From the NCBI GenBank assembly GCA_964604195.1, contig CAZRXW010000041.1:1-6608 (forward strand): a DNA stretch of 6,608 nt, in the 5' to 3' direction. Both the position numbers and the translations under genes were made by a program. Shown in pieces: positions 1-6,054 of this stretch (position 1 is its first letter; each line of letters begins with the position of its first letter). The notes under the pieces are model-generated. The model ran no database searches. It was given only the letters and a program-made list of their open reading frames with translations, and had not been told where the DNA came from. The DNA comes from SSEF01 sp964604195 (GTDB lineage: Bacteria; Patescibacteriota; Minisyncoccia; Moranbacterales; UBA1568).

Positions 1-2
1 TG

Positions 3-38
3 AAATACATCCTGAAGCAATTCGAGAAGATTAATTAA
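3..38 (+). other. possible 3' end of an upstream gene (undecided frame)
   Basis: Two plus-strand frames are open from the left edge. One (bases 3-38) reads KYILKQFEKIN then TAA. The other (bases 2-34) reads EIHPEAIRED then TAA. Either could be the C-terminus of a gene cut by the window edge, and both stops fall inside the palindrome TTAATTAA. The first would make a short amphipathic helix, as found at the end of many small regulators, but ten or eleven residues cannot identify a family. If a gene ends here, it lies about 50 bases before the copper operon and could be its regulator. That last point is inference only. Confidence 0.3.
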
Positions 39-87
39 AGTGATGGTCTAGAGCCAATAATAATTCGTAATCAACGTACTTTCTCCT
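39..87 (+). promoter_or_regulatory. short leader before the copper operon, weak -10-like site
   Basis: These 49 bases separate the possible upstream stop codon from the first copper gene. AATAAT at 59-64 matches a sigma70 -10 hexamer at five of six positions, but no acceptable -35 lies 16-18 bases before it. I see no CopY-type (TACAnnTGTA), CueR-type or CsoR-type palindrome. No purine-rich ribosome binding site precedes the ATG at 88. The operon may therefore be cotranscribed with a gene to the left. Confidence 0.2.
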
Positions 88-651
88 ATGTCACAGCCTT
101 CCTGGCCACTTATAGGTGCTTTCGTTGTCGTAAGTTTTTTGGTTGGCATGAGCGCCGGTTATTTTTTCACGCCGGAGTATCAGCTTTCCATGTATTCAAA
201 AAACGAGATGAATCTCGGTCGGGCTGATCGAGGAATTGATCTCCGGTATATCAATGCTATGATTGCTCACCATCGGGGAGCAATACTTTTGGCAGAGCAG
301 GCAGAGAGGAGCCGGCGGTCAGAAGTAGTCACACTCGCCAAAGAAATTCAGCAAAGTGAACCAAAACTTATTGACGAGCTCTATGCGTGGAAGAAGGAAT
401 GGTACAGTGATGAGCGTCCAGTACGTGATCCAGTAGTTGCAAGATTGGGGGAGGTTGATGAGACGTTTGATCTTCGTTTTCTCAATGCCCTCATTGCTCA
501 TCATGAAGCAGGGGTAGTGATGACTCAGGATGTACGTCGTAAATCGAGTCGAAGTGAGGTGCTTGATAATGCTGATGCTGTCGAACAATTTCTAACCACA
601 AGCGGTACTATGCTGCGTGAGTGGCGGGTCAATTGGTATCAGGTTCGATAA
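88..651 (+). CDS. membrane-anchored protein with two DUF305 (ferritin-like) copies
   Basis: The 187-aa product has one N-terminal membrane helix (about residues 7-25), with the rest probably outside the membrane. The soluble part is two copies of the DUF305 pattern. Copy one (about 51-106) starts DLRYINAMIAHHRG and ends in W-KKEWY. Copy two (about 128-184) starts DLRFLNALIAHHEAG and ends in WRVNWY. Each carries the diagnostic His-His pair (61-62 and 138-139) on the first helix. DUF305 proteins are helical, belong to the ferritin-like group, and are repeatedly found with copper-resistance genes; CopM of Synechocystis is a copper-binding example. I infer extracytoplasmic copper binding or sequestration. 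It is the first gene of the copper operon, ending 11 bases before copA. The ATG at 88 is chosen because it gives the membrane anchor; it follows CTCCT and has no Shine-Dalgarno. The family call is firm and the exact role is not. Confidence 0.88.
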   Translation: MSQPSWPLIGAFVVVSFLVGMSAGYFFTPEYQLSMYSKNEMNLGRADRGIDLRYINAMIAHHRGAILLAEQAERSRRSEVVTLAKEIQQSEPKLIDELYAWKKEWYSDERPVRDPVVARLGEVDETFDLRFLNALIAHHEAGVVMTQDVRRKSSRSEVLDNADAVEQFLTTSGTMLREWRVNWYQVR

Positions 652-662
652 GCACAAGACCT

Positions 663-2924
663 ATGATCCAGAATACCTACCAGGTAAAGGGCATGCACTG
701 TGCAAGTTGTGCGTCGATCATTACTCGGGATCTTGCCAAGCTTGCTGGTGTGCAGTCGGTGGATGTGAACGTAGCGACTGAACAGGCTCAAATAGAATTT
801 GATCCGAATCAGGTTTCGATTACAGTCATGAATCAGTCTTTGAAAAAACTTGGCTATTCGCTGGAGGGGAAAGAGACGCTGGTTCCGGTAGCTGATATTA
901 AGACAACTCAAGCGAGTGATATCTTGGCTGGTGAACGGCTCAAGGTTGAAGCGAGTCTCCCGGTAGCTCTGTGGGTGTTTGCTTTGATGCTCTGGGAAAT
1001 TACTGCACGGATTGTTCCTTCGGTGCCCAATCTCGCGTTTCCTATGGAGTGGTTGAATGTCGTGCTGTTTCTTCTATCGACTGCTGTTTTCTTTTGGATT
1101 GGCAAACCCTTTCTTTTGGGAGTAGTACGCTTTGTCCGTTTTCGTGTGGCGAATATGGATACACTTATTGGTATTGGTACCTTGGCTGCCTATTTCTATA
1201 GCAGCCTGATTACTCTCTTCCCTTCTGTTCGTGATTGGCTCAGGCTTCCGAGTGACACGTATTTTGATGTGACTATTATCGTGATTAGTTTTGTTACTTT
1301 TGGAAAGTATCTGGAATCGCGAGCCAAAGCAAAAACAGGGGCGGCAATCGAAAAACTGCTCTCCCTTCAGGCAAAAACAGCTTTGGTAGTACGGGATGGA
1401 CAAGAACAAGAAATACCACTGGATGCGGTAATCGTCGGTGATAGCCTTCGTATTAAGCCAGGATCCAAGATCCCTGTTGATGGGACAGTCATCGAAGGGG
1501 AGTCACGAGTCGATGAATCGATGCTTACGGGTGAGCCTATGCCGGTAGAGAAGCATTCGGGTGATACAGTGGTGGGTGGAACAGTGAATCAGTCAGGGAC
1601 ACTCCTCATGCGAGCAACAGCTGTTGGTGAGGCAACACTACTGGCCCATATAGTCCAAATGGTACAGACGGCTCAAGGTAGTCGAGCGCCTATACAAAAG
1701 CTCGCTGATCAAATTTCGGCGGTTTTTGTTCCAGTAGTGCTTGTTATTGCCGTCTTGACGGTGGCGCTCTGGGGAGTCATCGGGAGTCAGTATTTTCCTT
1801 TGATCGATGCGCTGATTTTGGGGGTACTTTCGGCCGTAGGCGTGCTTGTTATCGCCTGTCCTTGTGCTTTGGGATTAGCGACTCCCACTGCAGTAGTAGT
1901 CGGTGTTGGGAAAGGGGCTGAACAGGGAATTCTGATCAAAAACGCTAGCGTCCTCGAAGCGCTGCACAAGGTAACAACGCTCGTCATTGATAAGACAGGG
2001 ACATTGACGATTGGTAAGCCAGTCGTAACAAGTGTAGAAGTAATGGAAGGGGGAGTAACGCATACCGCTCTCAGTCTGGTAGGATCGCTCGAACAATTTT
2101 CCGAACACCCAATCGCTCATGCCATCGCTCAACAAGTAGCAGCAGAGCTTATCCCGATCCAGTCAGTAACTGATTTCGCTAATATTCCGGGTAAGGGGGT
2201 AACAGGACGTATTGCTGGGAAAGAGTACTGGGTTGGTAACGCTACACTTGTTCAGGAATATCATCCCAGTTTTGATTTGAAAAAATTGATCGCTATTACG
2301 GAGCAGGGGAATACTCCGGTATTTCTGTTTGATCGTGAAGGAGTCATTGCTCTTCTTGGGATTGGTGACACTATCAAGCCAGAAGCTAAAGTGGCCATTG
2401 AAAAACTTCGGACGCTCGGTATTGAAGTGATTATGGCGACGGGTGATGACTATCATACAGCTGAGCAGATAGCGAAAGAGGTGGGGATTACCACTGTCCA
2501 TGCAGGAGTACTTCCAGCCGATAAGCAAAAACTTGTGCAAACATTGCAAGCGGAAGGAAAAGTGGTGGCTATGGCGGGAGATGGAGTCAATGATGCGCCG
2601 GCGCTCGCTCAGGCTGATGTGAGTCTGGCGATGAGTACAGGTACCGACGTGGCTATCGAAACAGCCGATGTCACCCTTCTTCATGGGGATATCCTTAAAA
2701 TAGAAAAAGCGCTGCTTCTTTCCCGGGCGACACTTCGGACGATCAAACAAAATCTCTTTTGGGCTTTTGTCTACAACCTGGTTGGTATTCCACTCGCTGC
2801 CGGAGCCTTCTATCCGTTTACTGGTTGGCTTCTTTCGCCAGTATTTGCTGGACTGGCGATGGCTTTTTCGAGCGTTTCAGTGGTCATCAATGCTCTACGG
2901 CTCAAATGGCAAAAAATAGCGTAA
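663..2924 (+). CDS. copA: Cu(I)-exporting P1B-1-type ATPase
   Basis: This 753-aa ATP-driven pump moves Cu(I) from the cytoplasm across the membrane. In order it has: one heavy-metal-associated domain (about 3-68) with GMHCASC, whose cysteines are 13 and 16; four membrane helices (about 99-118, 130-150, 165-186, 200-221); an actuator domain with TGE at 289-291; two helices, the second holding the CPC metal site at 399-401; and the phosphorylation and nucleotide domains with DKTGT at 443-447 (phosphorylated Asp443), the HP pair at 482-483 and GDGVNDAP at 639-646. The last two helices carry Tyr-Asn (704-705) and Met733 with Ser737. CPC plus YN plus MxxxS is the Cu(I) selectivity signature, which separates it from Zn/Cd pumps. 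Length is usual for a one-HMA bacterial CopA. The frame is open back to GTG 621, but ATG 663 is preferred: it starts right at the HMA domain and avoids overlapping the preceding gene. No Shine-Dalgarno is present. Confidence 0.96.
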   Translation: MIQNTYQVKGMHCASCASIITRDLAKLAGVQSVDVNVATEQAQIEFDPNQVSITVMNQSLKKLGYSLEGKETLVPVADIKTTQASDILAGERLKVEASLPVALWVFALMLWEITARIVPSVPNLAFPMEWLNVVLFLLSTAVFFWIGKPFLLGVVRFVRFRVANMDTLIGIGTLAAYFYSSLITLFPSVRDWLRLPSDTYFDVTIIVISFVTFGKYLESRAKAKTGAAIEKLLSLQAKTALVVRDGQEQEIPLDAVIVGDSLRIKPGSKIPVDGTVIEGESRVDESMLTGEPMPVEKHSGDTVVGGTVNQSGTLLMRATAVGEATLLAHIVQMVQTAQGSRAPIQKLADQISAVFVPVVLVIAVLTVALWGVIGSQYFPLIDALILGVLSAVGVLVIACPCALGLATPTAVVVGVGKGAEQGILIKNASVLEALHKVTTLVIDKTGTLTIGKPVVTSVEVMEGGVTHTALSLVGSLEQFSEHPIAHAIAQQVAAELIPIQSVTDFANIPGKGVTGRIAGKEYWVGNATLVQEYHPSFDLKKLIAITEQGNTPVFLFDREGVIALLGIGDTIKPEAKVAIEKLRTLGIEVIMATGDDYHTAEQIAKEVGITTVHAGVLPADKQKLVQTLQAEGKVVAMAGDGVNDAPALAQADVSLAMSTGTDVAIETADVTLLHGDILKIEKALLLSRATLRTIKQNLFWAFVYNLVGIPLAAGAFYPFTGWLLSPVFAGLAMAFSSVSVVINALRLKWQKIA

Positions 2925-2942
2925 TTTATAAAAAGTATTTCT

Positions 2943-4565
2943 ATGCGTAAAATATTGATCGCATTGTCCATACTTATATTGATAGCTGGCGGTGTTTGGT
3001 GGTTTAGTAGAGGGTCTCAAATTGCCGAACATCATCCTGCAGAAAAAATTGTTCCCAGGACTCAAAATGTCAACGAGTTGAGTGAAACAGTTCCGTCAGG
3101 GCAAGTCTCGTTAACAGATGGAGCTGTGTTTGATCTAGTGATGCGACCAGTGAGTCATACTATTGCCGGTCGTACGATAGCTCTTATGGGGTACAATGGG
3201 TCAGTGCCAGGTCCAACATTTCGGGTGAAACAGGGATCAGCTATCACTCTTCGCCTTCACAATGAAACTGAAAGCCCCACCACACTTCATGCTCACGGAG
3301 TCCGGATGGAGAACGCTTTCGATGGTGTGCCAGGCTTGACTCAGACGCCTGTTAATTTTGGCCAGGTATTTGAATATAAACTCACCTTCCCTGATGTGGG
3401 TGCATTTTGGTATCATCCACACGTTCGTACGGATTTTGCTGTGGAATCGGGACTCTATGGCATGTTCGTGGTTGAACCGTCAGATGCTCACTATTGGCCA
3501 CAGGCAGATCGTACCTTGCCTATCATGGTTGATGATATTGCGCTTTCTGAAAGCGGACTAGTTCCCTTTGATGAAAAAGTAGCAACTCATACGCTGATGG
3601 GGCGTTTTGGAAATGTCATGTTTACCAACGGCTCAGAAATGCCGAATTTTCCAGTACAGCAGGGTGAAATTGTGCGTCTCATGTTTACTAACGCGGCTAA
3701 TACTCGACTTTTTAACCTACAGATACCGGGCATAAAGTTTAAGCTCATAGGAGCAGATGGGGGCAAGTATGCCGAAGAATCATGGATACAGGAATTGCTG
3801 CTAGCTCCCGGAGAGCGACGAATTGTTGATGTACTCTTTGAAAAATCGGGATCATATACTTTGACTCACCTTTCACCTGAAGAGCAGTATCCATTGGGTA
3901 AATTTGTGGTTACTGCCAATTCTGTTGATCCTCAAAAACTGAAAAATTTCCAAGCCCTTCGTCCTCTTGATGAAAATATTAAAAACGAGTTTAGATCGCT
4001 TTTTAGCATGCATGGTACTCGTGACCCAGACAAATCAATCCGTCTTTCTATGAAGATGAATTCTAATATGAATATGCAAGGTGGTATGCCGCATCGGATG
4101 CATATGATGAGTGACGGTACGCTGATGTCAAATGATGATATGGGGATGGGAGGGGAGGGTGATGCCTACGAGTGGGAAGATACTATGTCTATGATGAATA
4201 CACATTCAACCAGCGATACTACAACTTGGCAGATTATTGATCAATCTACGAATAAAGTGAACATGGATATTAACAACTGGGCATTTCGAGTTGGTGATAT
4301 GGTTAAGATACGTATCTTTAATGATCCGCGTTCCATGCATCCTATGCAGCACCCAATCCACTTTCATGGACAGCGTTTTGTGGTCCTTTCCACAAATGGG
4401 GTGGCTAATACGGCACCGGTATGGGTTGATACGGTACTTATTGCCAAGGGTGATACGGTAGATATTCTTCTAGAAACTTCTAATCCAGGCAAATGGATGG
4501 CGCACTGCCATATTCTGGAACATGCAGAAAGTGGGATGATGTTTCCCTTCTCGGTTGTAGAATAG
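2943..4565 (+). CDS. membrane-anchored multicopper oxidase, CueO-like cuprous oxidase
   Basis: The 540-aa product is a three-domain laccase-type enzyme that couples substrate oxidation to reduction of O2 to water; here the likely substrate is Cu(I). All four copper-ligand segments are present: HAHG (His116, 118), HPH (His158, 160), HPIHFHG (His470, 473, 475) and HCHILEH (His521, Cys522, His523, His527) with axial Met532. Residues 370-418 form an insert with 14 methionines plus several His and Asp residues. It lies between the middle and last cupredoxin domains, where CueO has its Met-rich cuprous-binding segment. This argues for cuprous oxidase rather than a phenol laccase. The N-terminus is a hydrophobic helix (about 4-21) with no twin-arginine pair and no lipobox, so it is probably an uncleaved anchor or Sec signal. 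That differs from Tat-exported CueO. It starts 18 bases after copA and ends 9 bases before the cupredoxin. ATG 2943 follows TTTCT, without a Shine-Dalgarno. Confidence 0.93.
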   Translation: MRKILIALSILILIAGGVWWFSRGSQIAEHHPAEKIVPRTQNVNELSETVPSGQVSLTDGAVFDLVMRPVSHTIAGRTIALMGYNGSVPGPTFRVKQGSAITLRLHNETESPTTLHAHGVRMENAFDGVPGLTQTPVNFGQVFEYKLTFPDVGAFWYHPHVRTDFAVESGLYGMFVVEPSDAHYWPQADRTLPIMVDDIALSESGLVPFDEKVATHTLMGRFGNVMFTNGSEMPNFPVQQGEIVRLMFTNAANTRLFNLQIPGIKFKLIGADGGKYAEESWIQELLLAPGERRIVDVLFEKSGSYTLTHLSPEEQYPLGKFVVTANSVDPQKLKNFQALRPLDENIKNEFRSLFSMHGTRDPDKSIRLSMKMNSNMNMQGGMPHRMHMMSDGTLMSNDDMGMGGEGDAYEWEDTMSMMNTHSTSDTTTWQIIDQSTNKVNMDINNWAFRVGDMVKIRIFNDPRSMHPMQHPIHFHGQRFVVLSTNGVANTAPVWVDTVLIAKGDTVDILLETSNPGKWMAHCHILEHAESGMMFPFSVVE

Positions 4566-4574
4566 CAATGTTGT

Positions 4575-5030
4575 ATGAAAGTCATTATTATTTCTATACT
4601 CCTTCTCTTGGGTGGAATTTTTTGGTTAGCTTGGTCTCAAGAGAAGGTGAGGGATCATCAGGAACCGCCGAGTCAGTTGACACAACAAAGAGAGGAATCT
4701 CCATCTCAATTATCACCGGTAGAATTAGTGGTTCAGGAAGATATCAGGGCGCCACGAGTTATTCCTGTGTTAGCGACTAATTGGTACTTTGAGCCAGACA
4801 TTCTGACCGTCGAGAAAGGCGAATTAATAGAGCTACAAGTTACGGGGGGAGGAGTGGAACACAGCCTGTCTCTACCGGCTTTTGGCATTGAGGTAGCCGT
4901 GAAGCCTGATGAGACTAAAAGTATTATTTTTACTCCCGATAAGGTAGGTACTTTCCCTATGTTGTGTAGCGTGTATTGTGGAGACGGGCATTCTAGCATG
5001 ACGGGGCGGTTGATTGTCACAGGGGAGTAG
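4575..5030 (+). CDS. membrane-anchored cupredoxin with a CuA-type (COX2-like) copper site
   Basis: The 151-aa product has an N-terminal membrane helix (about 3-20), a polar Gln/Glu/Ser/Pro linker (about 21-60), and one cupredoxin domain (about 62-150). Its ligands are His96, Cys131, Cys135, His139 and Met142, arranged C-x3-C-x3-H-x2-M as CSVYCGDGHSSM. That is the binuclear CuA pattern of cytochrome oxidase subunit II and nitrous oxide reductase, not the single-Cys pattern of plastocyanin or azurin. The Glu usual between the two cysteines is Val133; since that ligand is a backbone carbonyl, this need not destroy the site. There is no oxidase subunit I and no second membrane helix, so it is not a true COX2. 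Known CuA sites transfer electrons. Here, last in a copper operon and next to an oxidase, it could deliver or accept electrons or copper. ATG 4575 sits 9 bases after the oxidase stop. Confidence 0.9.
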   Translation: MKVIIISILLLLGGIFWLAWSQEKVRDHQEPPSQLTQQREESPSQLSPVELVVQEDIRAPRVIPVLATNWYFEPDILTVEKGELIELQVTGGGVEHSLSLPAFGIEVAVKPDETKSIIFTPDKVGTFPMLCSVYCGDGHSSMTGRLIVTGE

Positions 5031-5032
5031 TG

Positions 5033-5062
5033 TAGGATGGGAGCGCAATATGTGCTGTCCTA
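5033..5062 (+). terminator. imperfect hairpin after the copper operon
   Basis: Three bases after the cupredoxin stop, AGCGCA (5042-5047) pairs with TGTGCT (5051-5056) around a 3-base loop, with one G-U pair. Outside it, TAGGA (5033-5037) pairs with TCCTA (5058-5062) across a small asymmetric internal loop. No T-run follows (TTCTAGGG), so it is not a classical intrinsic terminator. It could stop or stabilise the 3' end of the operon transcript before the tRNA region. Confidence 0.35.
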
Positions 5063-5080
5063 TTCTAGGGCGGCTGGGTT

Positions 5081-5160
5081 TGTGTTAGGCGGGTATAGTA
5101 TAGTGGTAATACGTGACCTCCCTAAGGTTAAGCGAGGGGTTCTCTGCTCGGCCGAACACA
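5081..5160 (+). pseudogene. tRNA-Gly-like element with abnormal anticodon loop and 3' third
   Basis: From 5089 the sequence reads like a glycine tRNA: GCGGGTA, TA, D arm GTAT/ATAC (5098-5112) around AGTGGTA with the conserved GG, then anticodon arm TGACC/GGTTA (5114-5130). About 30 of the first 42 positions match the intact tRNA-Gly next door, and the stem differences still pair. It then breaks down. The 7-base loop is TCCCTAA, lacking the universal T at position 33. There is no TTCGANT T-loop, no TACCCGC to close the acceptor stem and no CCA. Instead CGAG (5133-5136) pairs with CTCG (5147-5150), and bases 5081-5090 pair with 5151-5160 at nine of ten positions. It is either a decayed tRNA gene or a tRNA-derived structured RNA. 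It ends one base before the real tRNA. Confidence 0.55.
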
Positions 5161-5161
5161 C

Positions 5162-5235
5162 GCGGGATTAGTACAATGGTAGTACATTAGCTTCCCAAGC
5201 TAAGGACGCGAGTTCGATTCTCGTATCCCGCTCCA
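5162..5235 (+). tRNA. tRNA-Gly (anticodon CCC), CCA encoded
   Basis: It decodes GGG glycine codons. The cloverleaf is complete: acceptor GCGGGAT/ATCCCGC pairs at all seven positions; the D arm is GTAC/GTAC around AATGGTA; the anticodon arm is TTAGC/GCTAA around TTCCCAA, giving anticodon CCC after T33; the variable region is GGAC; the T arm is GCGAG/CTCGT around TTCGATT. The discriminator base is T (5232) and CCA is encoded at 5233-5235. Nothing about it looks degenerate. It lies one base after the tRNA-like element, so the two could be processed from one transcript. Confidence 0.97.
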
Positions 5236-5240
5236 ATAGT

Positions 5241-5291
5241 GGCAGGCGGAGATCCCCCTTACCTGCTCAGTTGTATAGCGCTTTTGTTTTT
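5241..5291 (+). terminator. weak hairpin plus T-rich stretch after tRNA-Gly
   Basis: GGCAGG (5241-5246) can pair with CCTGCT (5262-5267), using one G-U pair, around a 15-base loop. A T-rich run (TTTTGTTTTT, 5282-5291) follows only about 14 bases later, which is too far for a textbook intrinsic terminator. It may end the tRNA transcript. Confidence 0.25.
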
Positions 5292-5306
5292 ATGAGGCAG
5301 CTCATA
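5291..5306. promoter_or_regulatory. perfect 6+4+6 inverted repeat upstream of the membrane protein gene
   Basis: TATGAG and CTCATA are exact inverted copies separated by GCAG. The repeat lies 37 bases before the chosen start codon at 5344. On the plus strand it is preceded, not followed, by a T-rich run, so it does not look like a terminator for either direction. Its size and position suit a dimeric regulator's operator or a small 5' leader hairpin. No cognate regulator is visible. Confidence 0.3.
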
Positions 5307-5343
5307 GTGAGGTTTTGTGAGATACAGACTAATTTTAAAACGT

Positions 5344-6054
5344 ATGAATAAAAATTTTTCTATCAGCCAATGTTTTTCTGTTGGTTGGGTACGTTTCAAA
5401 GAACATCCATGGTTTTTTATTGGTCTCAATCTTCTCCTGTGGGTCGTAGCGGGTATTTCTGGATATCTTACTGATATTGTATATGTCGATATCGAGCCCA
5501 CTCGATCACTGACAGACCTTCTGTGCACGGTCTTCTATTATTGGGTGATGTTTGGTTTTATTGCTCTTACTTTACGGGCGATTGATCGTGAGACGCTGAG
5601 CTGGGACCAATTTCTCAAGATGGATCGCCGTTTTATCTCGTATGTCATTGGTCTCCTGCTTTATGGCGTGATAGTGATCATTGGAATGATAGCTTTCATC
5701 ATCCCGGGCATCTACCTAGCGATCCGGTATGGTTTTTTCTGGTATGGTATTATTGATGGCCATAAAGGTGTGATGGAGTCATTTCAAGAAAGTGCCCGGA
5801 TTACTGATGGGGTGAAGTGGCAGCTTATCTTGTTTGCTCTGGCTTCAATGGGAGTAATATTTCTCGGGATGCTTGTCTTGGGGGTTGGTGTCCTTGTTGC
5901 GATACCAGTGACAATGCTCGCTTCGGCTCATCTCTATCGAGTCCTCCTGAGTCAATCAGCTGTTTCCCAAGAATCGGGAATGCCAACGGTTACTCCTGTA
6001 CGGTCTCCCGAGGCTCCAGCTTCAGCCGAGGTGACTACTCCCTCAGCCAGTTAA
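5344..6054 (+). CDS. polytopic membrane protein, YciC/DUF975-like, function unknown
   Basis: The 236-aa product has five or six membrane helices (about 23-46, 59-79, 97-119, 120-138, 159-181, 180-200). A typical opening, FSISQCFSVGWVRFKEHPW, is followed by a first hydrophobic helix. A central IIPGIYLAIRYGFFWYGIIDG segment leads into an amphipathic stretch, ESFQESARITDGVKWQL, before the next helix. That layout (Pro-Gly-Ile/short loop/'S-x-x-T-x-G' amphipathic helix) recalls the loosely defined YciC/DUF975 and glycerophosphodiesterase membrane-domain families; I assign it by pattern only. The last 25 or so residues are a Pro/Ala/Ser/Thr-rich tail. The frame extends to GTG 5317, which has a GAGG four bases upstream. 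ATG 5344 is preferred because it begins just before the conserved opening and shares the TATG start context of the other genes. It is separated from the copper operon by the tRNA region. Its 3' end overlaps the minus-strand gene by 20 bases. Confidence 0.82.
   Translation: MNKNFSISQCFSVGWVRFKEHPWFFIGLNLLLWVVAGISGYLTDIVYVDIEPTRSLTDLLCTVFYYWVMFGFIALTLRAIDRETLSWDQFLKMDRRFISYVIGLLLYGVIVIIGMIAFIIPGIYLAIRYGFFWYGIIDGHKGVMESFQESARITDGVKWQLILFALASMGVIFLGMLVLGVGVLVAIPVTMLASAHLYRVLLSQSAVSQESGMPTVTPVRSPEAPASAEVTTPSAS

Noticed and set aside
621..662. GTG 621 as the start of copA, overlapping the DUF305 gene
   Set aside because: It would add 14 residues before the HMA domain that match nothing in the family and would overlap the upstream gene by 31 bases. 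ATG 663 begins directly at the domain.
2163..2750. 195-aa minus-strand open frame inside copA
   Set aside because: It lies antisense to the conserved phosphorylation/nucleotide domains of the ATPase, and its translation is Cys/His/Ser-rich without any recognisable domain. It is a shadow frame.
2943..4565. Copper nitrite reductase (NirK)
   Set aside because: NirK lacks the HCH trinuclear ligands and is shorter. Here all eight trinuclear histidines and the Cys-His-axial Met site of a three-domain oxidase are present.
4575..5030. Cytochrome c oxidase subunit II
   Set aside because: It has only one membrane helix and no neighbouring subunit I or III; only the CuA cupredoxin fold and ligands are shared.
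5089..5160. Functional tRNA-Arg(CCT) reading of the tRNA-like element
   Set aside because: The anticodon would follow C instead of T33, the body is Gly-like, and there is no paired acceptor stem, T-loop or CCA.
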